Shown: positions 10,685 through 23,273, counted from the stretch's first letter. The stretch: 64,000 bases of DNA from Apoderus coryli (GCA_911728435.2 OU452200.1:25373715-25437714); one strand, 5' to 3'. A program made the numbers and translations. Notes: generated from the letters alone by a model not told the origin.

Positions 10685-13621
10685 ACAAGGTGTTTCTAAA
10701 AAAGCTGGTCAAAATTTGTGAGCGAATTGGGGACATCTAATCATGAAAAAAACCCCAATTGTAGTTTTTCGAAAAGTCCTTACGCATAAAGGTGTTAAAG
10801 ATCACTGCCTGAGGACGATTTTTTTGAAATATTTTCGAAACGAGTAAAGCTGAATTAACCAAATATAGCAAATTTATTCACCTAGTTAAATGTCGTAAAC
10901 TGACATGAAATGAATAAAAAAGGATGACCATAGGCGGGTAAACGGTTCACCCGTATGCTATATTTGGTTAATTCATCTTTACTCGTTTCGAAAATATTTC
11001 AAAAAAATCGTCCTCAGGCAGTGATCTTTAACACCCTGTACCTTTGTAAGTAAGGACTTCGAAAAACTACAATTTAGGTTTTTTTCATAATTAGATGTCC
11101 TCAATTCGCTCACAAATTTTGGCCAGCTTTTTTAAAAACACCTTGCCTTAATTATACCCTAACTTTTTTCCTTGTGATTTTTATTCATTTTGTGTCAAAA
11201 ATATGACAAAATAAAGTTTTCTTTCTACATACATAGAGAAAAATCTATCATATCATGAACCATATGCACATTCAATCAATGATAGCATATATTCCGTATT
11301 CCACAATCAAAGCTACATTTCTTTCAATTATACTTATATGATTAATTGCCAAATATATGACTTTATTGCTTTAAGTATAAGAATTAATTGACTTCCAATC
11401 AAATGCCTCAATTATAAGAATATATTGAAATTAAATAAAAAGTATTGATTGGACTAAGTGTCACTATCGTTGATAGAACATGTATTGCTTTTTAAGGGGA
11501 ATACAGAAATTATAGACATAATATATTTTGGTATTGAAATAATTGTTTTGTCATTTTAAATCAATTTTATATATAATCCTGGAGAGAAATTAATTACTTA
11601 ATTTAATAAAACTATCACGTTAACTAATTGTATGAAATAAAAGAAAGTTTTTATTCAAAAACAGTTTTATTATTAGAAATGTATCCATACTGGCGAGGAG
11701 TTGATAAGTTTTATTAATTCTATAATACATTGTATTTTAATAAAAAAAAATATTACTCTATAATCACAGTACAAAAAATAAACAATACATTAAAAGATGT
11801 ATGTCATTCTAATACATGAACATTGAACATGTACGACTAACAAAATATTAAACCAAATATCGTATTTGTGCTTTTTTACCATATCTTCATAGTGTCCCAC
11901 TCCCACTCGGTACTTTGTATACTGTATACCTACATCGTGTTAAAACAGGATATTTTGAATTTTGAGGTTATCTGAGGTTGCAAAAATGTATTCCATGCTG
12001 CCATGCTATACTGGTTAATGTGAAATAAAAAGCTTAATATTCATAACTTTTGAATGGAACACCCTGAATAGTTTTGTTAAAACGTTTTTATTATGCATTA
12101 TAGGTACCTCTTAAATCATTTGTTGGCTAGACCGATCTTTAATAGTATTGTTCGAAAAGCTTACACAAAATAATTTATAGTAAAAAACTTGATGATTAGA
12201 TATACTTAGTTAGGAGTAAAACTTACCGGAGAATATTGGAATTAGTTTGTCCAATTCTGAGGCGTTTAAGAAGTCTTCCATAATATATTATTGCAGATTA
12301 TAGAACTTAACTATATAGACACGCGCTACCGGGACACAAGTAGAATAAATATATAAATGTAACATAACCTATTGTTTTAAGCTTGGCTAGTGACTAGGGA
12401 GTTCCGAAATTTCCCGATACATCAGCCCGAAATCTACGTTTTTATATCAATGGTTTTGAATTCGTTTTATTATGATATCGGCGTATGAAAGCATTTTTTT
12501 TTTAAGTCAAAAACTAATATTTACGAAGTGGGGTAGGTAGTACGAAAATCCAGTTTTTATTTAATTTATATACTTAAATTCGATACATGCATGAGTGCAA
12601 AATGCTGGATACTCGACGTTTTGTGTTTCGATATATCGATGAACTTAGCCCGGCCCAATAATAAGTTAAGGTTGTCCCAACAATAAGAAGTATTGACTTA
12701 ATATTATTTAGTTTATGTCAATAGTAGAATATGATAGCGAGTAAAATTTGATTTTGTTAATTCAATGATATATATCTAATAATACGAGTAGAGAAATAAT
12801 ATTCTTTCAATGCTTTTTCTTGCTTATCGTAATATAACAATATTTGAAATAATACAATTGCAATATTAATTGCCAATTATTACTGTAATCATTGAAAGAA
12901 AAAATATATCTGTTTTGTGCCTAACATATATGAAATTGAATTTCAATAATATCTGGAATGTCGGATTAAGTATATATTTAATGTTGGCCGAATTGTAATC
13001 TAATGAATTAAGTATTACTGTCATTAAACCAAAATAGAGGCAATCAAACATATCGCTAATATTGATATTACAGTAAGATGTTTTTCATAAAAATGCATAC
13101 TTCTTTTTTCTGGAAAAACAAACAGCATTAATAAAATTATTGAAATACAGTTTGCTAACGAAAAGTTTTCCAAAATTTTATTAATGTTTTGTACTATAAG
13201 GACCAGTTTTGTCCTAAAATTTCCAAACTCGAATTTCTCGAAAAACGTAAAGAAGTATGCCTTTTTATGTAGAAAACTTTATTTTGTCGTATTTATGATA
13301 CAAAATGAATAAAAATCACAAGTAAAAAAAGTTAGGTTATAATTAGGGCCAGGGTCCCCCGTTTACCCGCCCATGGTAATCCTTTTTTATTCAATGTCAG
13401 TATACAACATTTAACTAGCTGAATAAATGTGGTAAATTTGATTAATTGATCTTTACTCGTTTCGAAAATATTTTAAAAAATCGTCCTCAGGCATTCATCT
13501 TAACACCCTCTATCTTTGTAAGTAAGGACTTTTCGAAAAATTACTATTTAGGTTTTTTTCATGATTAGATGTCCCCAATTCGCTCACAAATTTTGACCAG
13601 CTTTTTTAGAAACACCTTGTA
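10685..13621. mobile_element. foldback element FB-1 with internal insertion
   Basis: The left arm begins acaaggtgtttctaaaaaag. The right arm is its reverse complement, ending ...agaaacaccttgta at 13621. Arms extend about 550 bp (10685-11230 and 13060-13621), as judged from related copies at 37598-38140 and 50317-52891. The left arm carries an extra piece of right-arm sequence (10953-11146), so 10685-11146 alone folds into a ~190 bp stem. Between the arms lies about 1.8 kb of unrelated AT-rich DNA (11230-13060). No transposase is recognised. A TA precedes and follows the ends. Confidence 0.75.
11231..13059. other. AT-rich spacer inside FB-1
   Basis: No open frame with recognisable sense. A fragment gaatggaacaccctgaatag near 12055 resembles an orphan transposon end. 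The rest is unassigned and may be a later insertion that separated the arms of the foldback element. Confidence 0.4.
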
Positions 13622-13626
13622 TAAGA

Positions 13627-13698
13627 GGATAGAGCTGCTCAGTGAAATATCAATAGATATGGGAAACAAGAGACAACCTATTTCCAACCTACCTCTAT
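13627..13698 (+). repeat. 72 bp flank repeat X, copy 2
   Basis: Same orientation and about 93% identity by eye to 10613-10683. It starts six bases after the right end of FB-1. The two copies bracket the whole 2.9 kb element. Confidence 0.85.
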
Positions 13699-13980
13699 AT
13701 AACATCAAGGTAACAAATTTAGTACAACAATCAATAAAACAAACAGATAATTAATGTTTTCATTCAAATTTGAAATAATCTAAAAAAATAATTATTGATT
13801 TATTTATTTACTGTAGTTCAAAAAGTAACAGTATTCAGTTATTCTTAACAGTATGAAAATGAAAATTTGTTATATCAAAATGAACTATAAACAGACCAAG
13901 AAAAACAAATTTGATCCAAGCCCCGAGACATAACGCAAACAGTACCAGTTACAGTGAAATAATATGTAAAAGTTGTTTAT

Positions 13981-16002
13981 ACAGGGTGGTCCAACTTTTA
14001 CCTGCATAAATTTCAGAATCGATAGATAATCGACAAATAATGTGAGTTTGGTTAATAAACTATGTGCGAAAAATGCTTCGTTATAAAGTTACAGGGTGTT
14101 GAAATTTAAGAAAAAAATTGGAATTTTATTAATATTTTTATAACCAATTGAGATATTTAAATGAAATTTGGCACGTGTAGAAGGGTAATCTATCTTAATT
14201 TTTTCATGTAATAATATTATTTTTATTTCCACCAGTGGCGTGCGTACGGCTACCGTTTGCGATATTTTGAATGACAAAACAGATACGCCACTGGTTTTTC
14301 TCAAGATAAAAATTACATCTGCAATCCTTATTCAATTTAAAAGAGAAAAGTGCTCTTGGCTTTTTTTCGTATGACGCAACATTTTCGAGTAAAAAAATAA
14401 AAATCGTCTAAATCAAATGTATTGAAAACCAACATAAAAATAACATCTCATTACACGTTTTAACAGATTTTACGGTTTTTTTACAGAAACTGTCCAAAAT
14501 GACTACCGTCATTGTCAATACATAATTGACATCTTCTGCTGATGCTCTTAATTGCTGCTTCTTGAATTTTTAAGACTAATTCTTCGCGGTTTCTGACTGG
14601 CACCCTATACACTTTTTCTTTAGGTAGCCCCCAATAAAGAAATCAAGTGGAGTCAGGTCAGGCGACTTTGGGTCCAAGATATAGGTCCCTCATGATTATT
14701 TTCGACTTCTCCAGAGAAACGGCCAATCCTTTTATTTCCGTAATGCTCTGTTATTCAGTTTCTCACATTCCGCCTGAAATGTGCTGGTGCTCCATCCATT
14801 TCAAACGAACCATTCGCACGTAAATGAAGTGGCACGTCAACCATTAAATCATTTAAATTATTCTGTAAAAAGTCTAAAAATAATTGTGCTGAGAGCCTAG
14901 CTGGTAAAAAGAATAGTCCGAGGAGATTATTGGATATTACTCCTAGCCACACGTTCACACTGAATTGGTGTTGAAACTTTCTCGCTCGCACTTCGTATGG
15001 ATTGTGTTGTGACCAAATATGAAAGTTGCGGTAATTCGTTATACCAGTACTTGTAAATGAAGCTTCATGAGTCCAGCAAACCTTATGCAGGAAATCTCCA
15101 TCTACTTGAACTTTATTCAATAACCAATTAAAATGCAGTTACGCGTTTTAACATAGTCCTCAGATAACAAATCTTGCACAGGCCTAAAATGGTAAGCCTT
15201 TCTACCATCTTTATGAAGTGACCTAAGAATGGTTGACTTTGATATGTTAAGCATGACAGCAGCTCTTCGTGAACTTAGGTTTGGAATTCGAACAAACGTT
15301 TTAAAATACGCCTTTCATCCGCCAAACTGTTTCTTCTAGGGCGCTGGCTATTGGTATTTATGTTAAAAGTAGTATTTAAACCTCGTTCTCGAGATGCCCG
15401 ATGAACTTGAGAGAAAACTTCTCTCGTTGGATGACGTCTACTGCGTTTCAGTATTCAGTATTGACAATGACGTTAGTCATTTTGAACAGTTTCTGCAAAA
15501 AAAAAACTATAAAATATGTGTAAATCGTGTATTGAAATGTTATTTTTGTGTTGATTTTCAATACATTTGATTTAGATGATTTTTATTTTTTTACCCGAAA
15601 ATGTTGCGTCAAACGGAAAAAAGCCAAGAGTACTTTTTTCTTTTAAATTGAATAAGGATTGCAGATATATATTTTTTTTTGAGAAATCCAGTGGCGTATC
15701 TGTTTTTTCATTCAAAATATCGCAATCGGTAGCCGTACGCACGCCACTGGTGGAAATAAAAATAATATTATTACATGACAAAATTAAGCTAGATTAGCTC
15801 TCTGCACGTGCCAAATTTCATTTAAATATCTCAATTGGTTATAAGGATATTAATAAAATTCGAATTTTTTTCTTAAATTTCAACACCCTGTAACTTTGTA
15901 ACGAAGAATTTTTCGTACATAGTTTATTAACCAAACTCACATTATTTGTCGATTATCTATCGATTCTGAAATTTATGCAGGTAAAAGTTGGACCACCCGT
16001 AT
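13981..16002 (-). mobile_element. long-TIR mariner-like element, family C
   Basis: Left end acagggtggtccaactttta, right end its reverse complement finishing ...ttggaccacccgtat. The terminal repeats are about 540-555 bp each and reach into the coding region: the aaatgactaccgtcattgtc word at 14495 mirrors gacaatgacgttagtcattt at 15464. The core holds one minus-strand DDE transposase pseudogene. The flanks are AT-rich and consistent with a TA target. Confidence 0.88.
14490..15480 (-). pseudogene. mariner-like transposase with D-to-H change
   Basis: Minus-strand DDE transposase, broken. The N-terminus starts in the right TIR near 15480, followed by a helix-turn-helix region (RRHPTREVFSQVHRASRERG in one frame near 15400) with stops and frameshifts. 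The open part 15120-14755 carries CWTHEASFTSTGI and HFHIWS-like motifs, then FQHQFSVNVWLGVI, then MDGAPAHFRRNVRN with the second catalytic Asp. The third block, SPDLTPLDFFIGGY near 14655, follows a frameshift. The first catalytic residue, Asp in the family motif (D-E-A-S-F), is His here (codon CAT), so this copy would be inactive even without the frame breaks. Confidence 0.88.
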
Positions 16003-16600
16003 ATAAATTCCGTTCAATGAAGGAATCAAGGCAAAAAGAAATATTGGAAATAAGTGATTTTACTAAAAATATGGAATTATAATAAATTACCTGATTGTTC
16101 AAACGTGGTGGCTTAAAACAGAAACGTATTTTTGTACAAAAAACTGTGCATTTTTTGATTATATAAAACTAAAATCCTATAACAAAAAACGGTTCACCTA
16201 ATCTAAGGTTCACGTTTGTAATCACATAACAGTGACAATAGCTTGCGTAAGGTCGTAGTCACATCAAGCCTGCGGGGCTTGTGCATAACGCAAAGGATCC
16301 AGAAATTTTCCTTAGAAGCTTACTCTGGTGCCACCACTAAATTCACTATTTAGATTTGGAAATTCTTGGGATTAGGCTCACAAATTACACCATAGAATAG
16401 ATAACAATTTGTTATTTAATGTCAATACATTTTTTTAAACACCGTTTCGGCAACGTACAACTGTTGCCTTCTTCAGGTTACACATATAATACAAAAATCG
16501 TCTAACAGACGAGTGTTTTCAAACAGCCATTCATTCATTTCTATTATTTTACACTAAATACTATACTATACTAAATTCACTATAAATGGTGAAGCTATAT
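16003..16600. other. unassigned DNA
   Basis: No gene is seen. A stretch near 16440-16490 (caccgtttcggcaacgtaca) resembles transposon-derived sequence but I cannot place it in a family. Confidence 0.4.
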
Positions 16601-16621
16601 ATCAAACCCATCCATCACAAA

Positions 16622-16747
16622 CGGGGTGTAAAACACTTTTTCTCATTTTATTTAATATTGTCATTGATGAGGTTGTGTGTCGGTTGGAGAGAACGAGGGT
16701 GGCACTGGAGTTTGGCGATGGCAGGATTATAATTATATGTGGTAAAT
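16622..16747 (+). pseudogene. short reverse-transcriptase fragment
   Basis: About 42 codons on the + strand read TGCKTLFLILFNIVIDEVVC and onward to a GDGRIIIICGK-like stretch. This resembles the RT segment from the QG(C/D)xLSPxLFNIVxDEV motif up to just before the catalytic YADD loop of a non-LTR element. Flanking sequence has decayed beyond recognition. The clade is different from the LINEs at 3-6 kb. Confidence 0.5.
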
Positions 16748-17307
16748 AATTAGGACAAACAATTCAAAATACAAATTATAAGAGTTGACTCGTTCTTAAA
16801 AATGTAAGTTTACCACTCTATCTGTGTAAAAAAAAAGTTTTAGTTTTTGATATCTTGGCAATGATGACAATATAGTCTCTTACTATAAGAATTAGTTTTT
16901 TGTTACGTATCTACTCTAAAAGAGCTATTGATCGCAGTCCAAAATAAAACTTATGATCAAATAAAATTAAAGAAAACAATTATTTAGTTATTTACATATT
17001 ACTTTTTTATTAATTAGACAATTGGGAAAGATACTTTAACATAAAATTTAATATTTTACTGTTAGTTTGATGGAATAAATAATGCTCAATAATTCAATCG
17101 AATTCCTGAGAATTGACATAATTTGACACATTTAGCAATAAAAGCCTATAACTATAACATCATGCCACCACGGAAATTGATGAACTTCATTTTTACCTGG
17201 CGCACACTATATTAGAGAACGTATTGCAAGTAGGTCAAAAATTCAATGGAAATACTTATACCTATACAACTTTCAGGTATCCTGATTACGAATATAATGT
17301 TGCCGAA

Positions 17308-17332
17308 AATATATATATATATATATATATAT
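17308..17332. repeat. (AT)n microsatellite
   Basis: Eleven or so uninterrupted AT dinucleotides after aaaat. Simple-sequence repeat, no other signal. Confidence 0.9.
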
Positions 17333-17639
17333 GCGTCAGTGTGTTTGATCAACAAAATACGCAAGTTTCTTCCTATTCACCGTAAATAAAAGTGTTTTCT
17401 CTTTTGCGACTATAACTTATGAAAAGTAGAATTATTTATAACCCTAACGTTAAAGTAGGTGTTAGTTACCTTGAGGTATTTTCATGATTCCTAACATGAT
17501 GAAAGTTGGTCCAAAAATCTAGAACTCAACGCAATTAGATCGATTTTGATAAGTTATTAATTAATTGTTACCTCATTCAATAATAATCACTAAATGTGAA
17601 TATTTTCGTTTAAAATGAATGTATTATAAAAATGAGCAG

Positions 17640-17960
17640 TACTACCCGGACTCTTGTAGCATATTGTTTTTTATGTTAACACAGAAGCCCTGTGTCATCC
17701 TTTACCCTGTCTCGGTTGCATGCACTCCATGTAAGTACTTCGTGGTCCAGCAGCCACCGACAGCCAACACTAACAATGTACGGTCAAGGCCGAGCACACC
17801 TGATGACAGGCGAAAGAATTGAAGACGCAGAATGTCCGTTTCTTCCATACCCTCCTATAGCTGGACTATAAGGCATTATTTCTGCCAGTGTGAAACGTTA
17901 GTCGTACACTGATATCGTCCTAAAGAAGAAGACCGACGCATCTTCAGTATTTTGTGTTGT
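17640..17960. other. GC-richer island of unknown origin
   Basis: Base composition rises sharply from the surroundings, for example ctccatgtaagtacttcgtg, cagcagccaccgacagccaa and caaggccgagcacacctgat. One + frame is open for 67 codons (17619-17822) but has no recognisable motif. It could be an exon or UTR of a host gene, or the 5' region of a retroelement. I cannot decide. Confidence 0.4.
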
Positions 17961-17966
17961 ACAAGA

Positions 17967-18127
17967 TATAAAAGACACAATCACTTTGTGGTAGCGCGCG
18001 ATAAAGTTCGTTAGCCCCAGAGTGCTGCAAATATACACTCTAGTCTAGCGTCCTTGGTTTGCGGTGATTTTGTTATTATAGCTGAGGGTAGCTATTTTAT
18101 ATTTTAGTGTTTTTCATTCAAAAAGGT
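17967..18127 (+). promoter_or_regulatory. possible TATA promoter and noncoding first exon
   Basis: A canonical gatataaaagac box at 17968-17979 is followed about 30-40 bp downstream by non-AT-rich sequence, then about 110 bp later by an aaaaag/gtagga splice-donor-like site near 18126. The nearest + strand host gene is the serpin, 38 kb away, with transposon-filled DNA between. A functional link is therefore speculative; this could equally be a transposon promoter. Confidence 0.25.
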
Positions 18128-18129
18128 AG

Positions 18130-21100
18130 GATAAGACAAATTATTATAAAGGTGGTGGATTGTCAATTTTTAGAATGAATTAGAATTACAAAACGAATCT
18201 AATTACACAATCATAATTAATATATCTTATTATTATTCTAATTGTGAAATATAGTTTATCTAGTCTGCAAAACTTAGGAATTAATATTAATTTCCCAAAA
18301 CATCATGCTTAAGAAATTAAAATATCAATGATATTGACCAAAAAATTTATTTTTTGTGTTATTTATACAATAATTATGTATCTATGTTAAAATCAGTTTA
18401 CCCAAGAATTCTCTAAAAACTTGTGGAGCGCACTAATATATATTCCAATTACCAAAACAAACACTCATCTTTCCCAAACTGCTTTAAATATAAAAAAATC
18501 TGTACGGATGTACTATAATTATCTATATATTGGTGAACATTTTCATTGTTTTATCTAGAAAAATTAATTTAATAAATGTTATTCACTTTTAACATTGGTA
18601 TGAATATTTTATTGTATCCGTATAAATTTAGAGGAGCATTGACAACTTTATTTTCATGTAAAAATTCTGATGATTTATTCAATGCCTGTTCTAAAAATTA
18701 CAGACTCATTTTTCGGTGATTTTATAGACTCAGATATTATACCTGACACCTGGATAGGTTAGGCCATTTTCAAGTATGTTTTCTTTAAAACTTATCTAAT
18801 TTTTTATTTGCTCAAAAATACACTTCAATTTTTAAACAATATCTTCGATTTTCATAATTCACAATCCTCAAACTAGAGTTTTAGTCAATAATGTTTTGCA
18901 AATATCAGACCGAAAACTTGAAATGGAATTTCAAGTGGCTTGGGGAATGTTACCAATGTGCATTAATTTTGTTTATGAATGAGGCGATTAAGGTAGCCAA
19001 ATTCTTCAGACTTATAATTAGTAAATTATAAATAACAATACGGTAGTTACTATCATTAAGTTCTAGGCCAACCCCTACAAATGAAAGCGGTAACTTTACC
19101 TACAAAAATTATGTGAATGAAATATAGTTCTTAGGTACGAAAAGTCTTTTAATTTAAAAACATGTATTTTAATTTATTTTTTAGATTTATTCACTTTAAT
19201 TAAGCTAATCATTAAACTACTTACTGATTTTATTAATTTTAACTAATTATCATTTATTTTTTACTAGTGGGTATACAAAAAAAAAATAATACATATTAGC
19301 AGTATTAAAAATCACAACACGACCGCTCCTTTTTGGACGTATTTTTTTCATGTTGGTTTTTTCGATGTTTAGCAAGAGGTGGATTTTTTACGATAGAAAT
19401 ATAATTAAATTATAAATTTGACAAAAAATACAGGTCTAAAATGTTTCAAGTTTTGCTACAAACCTGAATCATGTACGTACTATCCACTGGCGAATAATCA
19501 CTAAACACCGACCAGCCACTCTTGGGAAGCTATCTTCAAAGACCGGTACCAAATAAGCGATCAAATTAATAAATTAGTCATCATATCATTAAACGGATAT
19601 TGATAATTTAATCATTTAACAAATAAAACAAGAAATAATTTTCTATATTATTGTATATTAAGATTCAGCGACATTCTCTGTGCCTAAGAAAGAAAATTTC
19701 TTTACTACTAAAAAAAGTGTTCACATATCTGTAACTAAACGAATCCTGTACGAAAAAATATACAGGGAGACTTCAAATTTTTCCAGGACCATCTTCAATG
19801 TGGTTTTATGGTTGATAAAGTCATTTTTAACATTTTTTGGTAAAGTCTTTAGCTGCAGTTTTTTAGTCACCGCTTAAATATGTCATCGTTTCTAATGAGC
19901 TTATTTATTTAAATCAACTGCTTGTAAGTAATTCGAAAGAATTGGAATACTTCACAGTATTTCTTTCCAAATGGAAAGTTTCCTCTAGAAACGTAAATCA
20001 TATTTTTATTAGCAATTTTACCAAATGAGAAGGTTTACTAACCCGTATTATATCAGCGACGTAGTGAAATATTGTTTTAGCAACAATGATATGACTGTTA
20101 TGATATTTCATACACAATCCATTCAAAAGTTGTAAAAACTAACTTGAGGAGTATTCAGAATGGCGACATCTAGTGCACTGCTAATGTACCGTGTGAATGG
20201 AGATTGACTATAACGGCCAAACAGGAGGCCACTGATCCCATTAGGTCTAATTACCAACATATAGACGCTCTCATATTCCCTAGCGTTAAACAAGTCCAAA
20301 CAAAAATCTTTCTTTATTTGTATGCAAGATTGATACCGCAACGAAACGTCAAACTAATAACTAACAACAAAATAAACCTAGGGGAAAAAATATTTTATCA
20401 ACCAATGGTGTAATAATGACTTTTGTAAGACATGCTTCACAAATTCAAGGTCTAGGTGCATGCGGTTATTTTCAGTAGGTAATAGTCCAATTTATTTTTA
20501 TTCATTTTACTGTCAACCTGATAAGGATGTATTACTAAAATACTATTATTAACAATAATTTAATATGCTTGTAACTAAACCAATCTTTAGTTGACATAAA
20601 AAAGAAACATTTGTGTCATCTATATTTTCAATAATAACATTGTAACCACATAATTAGTGTACGATTTGTGTTTTCTCGTAAAAACTGAGATGGGTAAGGA
20701 GACGAAAATAAACAATTTGGTCTAACGGTACATTATGTGGGTTCATTTTGTCATTGCGGTATTGTATAAGTATTGTTTGATGTTTGATATTTCATAAAAT
20801 TTACAGTTAAACGGATGAATTAATCTGGTTTTGTTTTGTATTTTATATTGTATAAAATAAATAATAATATGGTGTAAATTAGCAGAAAGTTGAATATACG
20901 CAAGACGCAACAGTGTTCCAGTGTTCATCCTCCCAATACAACTAACACAAGCAAAAGGTTCATAAAATTATCAAAAATGTTAGGCCTTTTGACAATATAG
21001 ATAATAAATAATAATTTTTTCTCCGTGTCACGAATATGTCTCCATATAAAAGAGACAATTTTGTTTTGCTTCCCTTTTTAAAATAATTGTTTACCTTATT

Positions 21101-21730
21101 TCCATTTTGAACCAAGTTAGATATGCCTATCGCCATTGATTTTATTCTACAATTATTACTTGTACATTTCTATTGCCTAATTGGTTTATTTGGATACTTA
21201 TCTTAAAATACTTTAATTGAGCCCCCAGTTTTACCTTATGGTCATTAATTTAATTTTGGAACGTCCCTGTCCTTTGGTGTACTCATTATTCCTAACACAA
21301 CAAAGAATAATTAAATTTTGTTAATGATATTAATAGAGTACATTATTTGTTATATTTTAACCAACTTTTTAAGGGCACAATAACAACCTAAATGTTATTT
21401 CTAGAAAGAGAATGACATAAGAGATTGCTAAAAAAATGATTTTTATAATTACCTACTCTTTTTTTTAAATTTAATAATAATTAATTTTTAATTTTAATAG
21501 TGCATTTTATTATTTTTGTATTATATTTTAACCCCCCGTGTTGAATTCCTCAAAAGCGTCAATCGGACACTAATATTATTTTGTTAGGTACATAAACTAC
21601 ATCAAAAAAAATTTTGTTTATTGACACCTGAAAATTATGTTTTAATATTTTAATCCTTTTTTACCCCCTTTATGAATGCCTCTATTAATAATAATATTAT
21701 ATCACACATCTTTATCCCAATGAGTGTCGT
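18130..21730. other. gene-free AT-rich DNA
   Basis: Long AT-rich stretch with scattered short open frames that show no motifs and no codon bias. I see no TIRs, RNA genes or tandem repeats that I can support. Confidence 0.5.
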
Positions 21731-21739
21731 TATCTGTCT

Positions 21740-21990
21740 GATTTATATTTTAAAACCAAAAGGACTTTGTGGCATAGCGTACAAAATTTCTGCTTTTACC
21801 TACATAAGGGATTTTGTTTAATTTAGCAGAGCCTCAGTCTAATTGAGTACAACCAGGCTGACTACAGAATTAGACTGAGGCACTGCTAAATTAAACAATC
21901 CCTTGTGCAGGTTAAACCAGCAATTTAGTCTGTTATGTCACAGAGTTCTTTTTGCTTTATTATATTTACCGACACAAATCCCTTCTATAA
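21740..21990. repeat. hairpin (MITE-like) repeat
   Basis: An imperfect inverted repeat. The core stem pairs gtttaatttagcagagcctc (from 21813) with its complement in gaggcactgctaaattaaac (ending 21896). Outer arms continue with ctacataaggg / cccttgtgcag and aggactttgtggcata / tatgtcacagagttctt. A loop of about 25 bp lies near 21855. This is the typical shape of a foldback MITE. No coding. Confidence 0.8.
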
Positions 21991-22042
21991 TTTATATTTT
22001 AAAAGTGTAAATGTTTCTATGGATAATATATGGAGCAAATAG

Positions 22043-22886
22043 CAAAGATTAATCTACACAATAGATAGTCAGCGTATATGGGAAATAAAACAAAAATTGA
22101 AACTGTCTCGACACGAGCTACATCTATTAGAAAAACATGCAACCATGGAAATTGTAGATGGCGTTATATGTATTGTGTTGAAATAAAATAATCATATGGG
22201 CAATGTTAGACAAGGACGAGTATACTTTCCCCTACGAGGTGGGAGTTTGTTTTTATATTATAGGTATCATATATGTACTACTGTGCAGCAGTGTTTTTTG
22301 TTTAAAATTATATGGTATACGTATACCTATCTACGCAAAGATTAATGTGTATGGACGAAAATAAAAGAAATTACTATAATAGTATAAATATACAGGGCTG
22401 GTTTATTAAATGTTTTAGACAATAATTTTAAATGACTAAAATAATATTATTTTAGTCATTTAATTTTAAATTTCGGATATAAGGATGCATCAAAAAGTTA
22501 TATTTAAATTAACGAAATTTGGCGTTATAGATAGGACTTCCGGTTATTACCTGATTCAGTTTTAAGGATCAAACTCAAACAGCAGATTCAACTTGTCGTT
22601 AACATTATGAAAAAATAAATCTCAGAGGCGGGTAAATTAAAGGGGCATACAGGCGTGAAATGCTACCCTAACTTTTTTATGCACATTTTTTGCGTGTGTT
22701 TCAATTCGGAGATGTAAAATCTAACAAATTATATACGTAATAAATGTATCCTTCTGTGATATTGATAGAAAGTCATCGTTATCGCGTAATATCGATTTTA
22801 AGAAATGTTAATATTAAAAAGGCTGTGCTTTTTACAAGTTGCTGCAGTAAATAAGGTTTGAAATTTCCAGCATGACAATAATTATT
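22043..22886 (+). repeat. 846 bp dispersed repeat, copy B
   Basis: Reverse complement of 1153-1997 over its whole length. It begins caaagattaatctacacaat and ends catgacaataattatt. It carries the same palindrome (about 22430-22467) and the same terminal ~43 codons of open frame (ending LKxx-stop near 22188, with VDGVICIVLK as the last residues). Part of its middle recurs inverted at 23274-23335. Confidence 0.85.
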
Positions 22887-23273
22887 TAAAAAAATACGGT
22901 TTCGAAATGCAGGATGTAAAAAAATAGAATTTTTAATCTGTTTTTAATGAAAATTTAAATCTATTGAGAAATATGGTTCAGGGTTTTTGTGAAATGTATT
23001 TTACTCCAAAGATTCTACTCATCGATTATAACCGAATTAATTTACTCAAAAATATCTATACTAGTAAAATAACACAATTATCACAATTAGGTTCAAATTC
23101 TGCAACGCCGAATTGAAAAAAAACTTACAGTCTCCCTAATATTGGTTTTTGTGCAATGATCATAAAACTTTAAAAAACTAACGATTTATGTAGATTGTAT
23201 TGTTAACACGTTTCGTAAAAAGCTTTAAAAACCCACCAACAGGGTGTTAAAAGTATCACGACAATAACTTTTT

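Noticed and set aside
15572..15797. Overlapping frames on both strands near 15.6-15.8 kb
   Set aside because: They lie in the long TIR of the family C element and are repeated at the other end (14089-14304).
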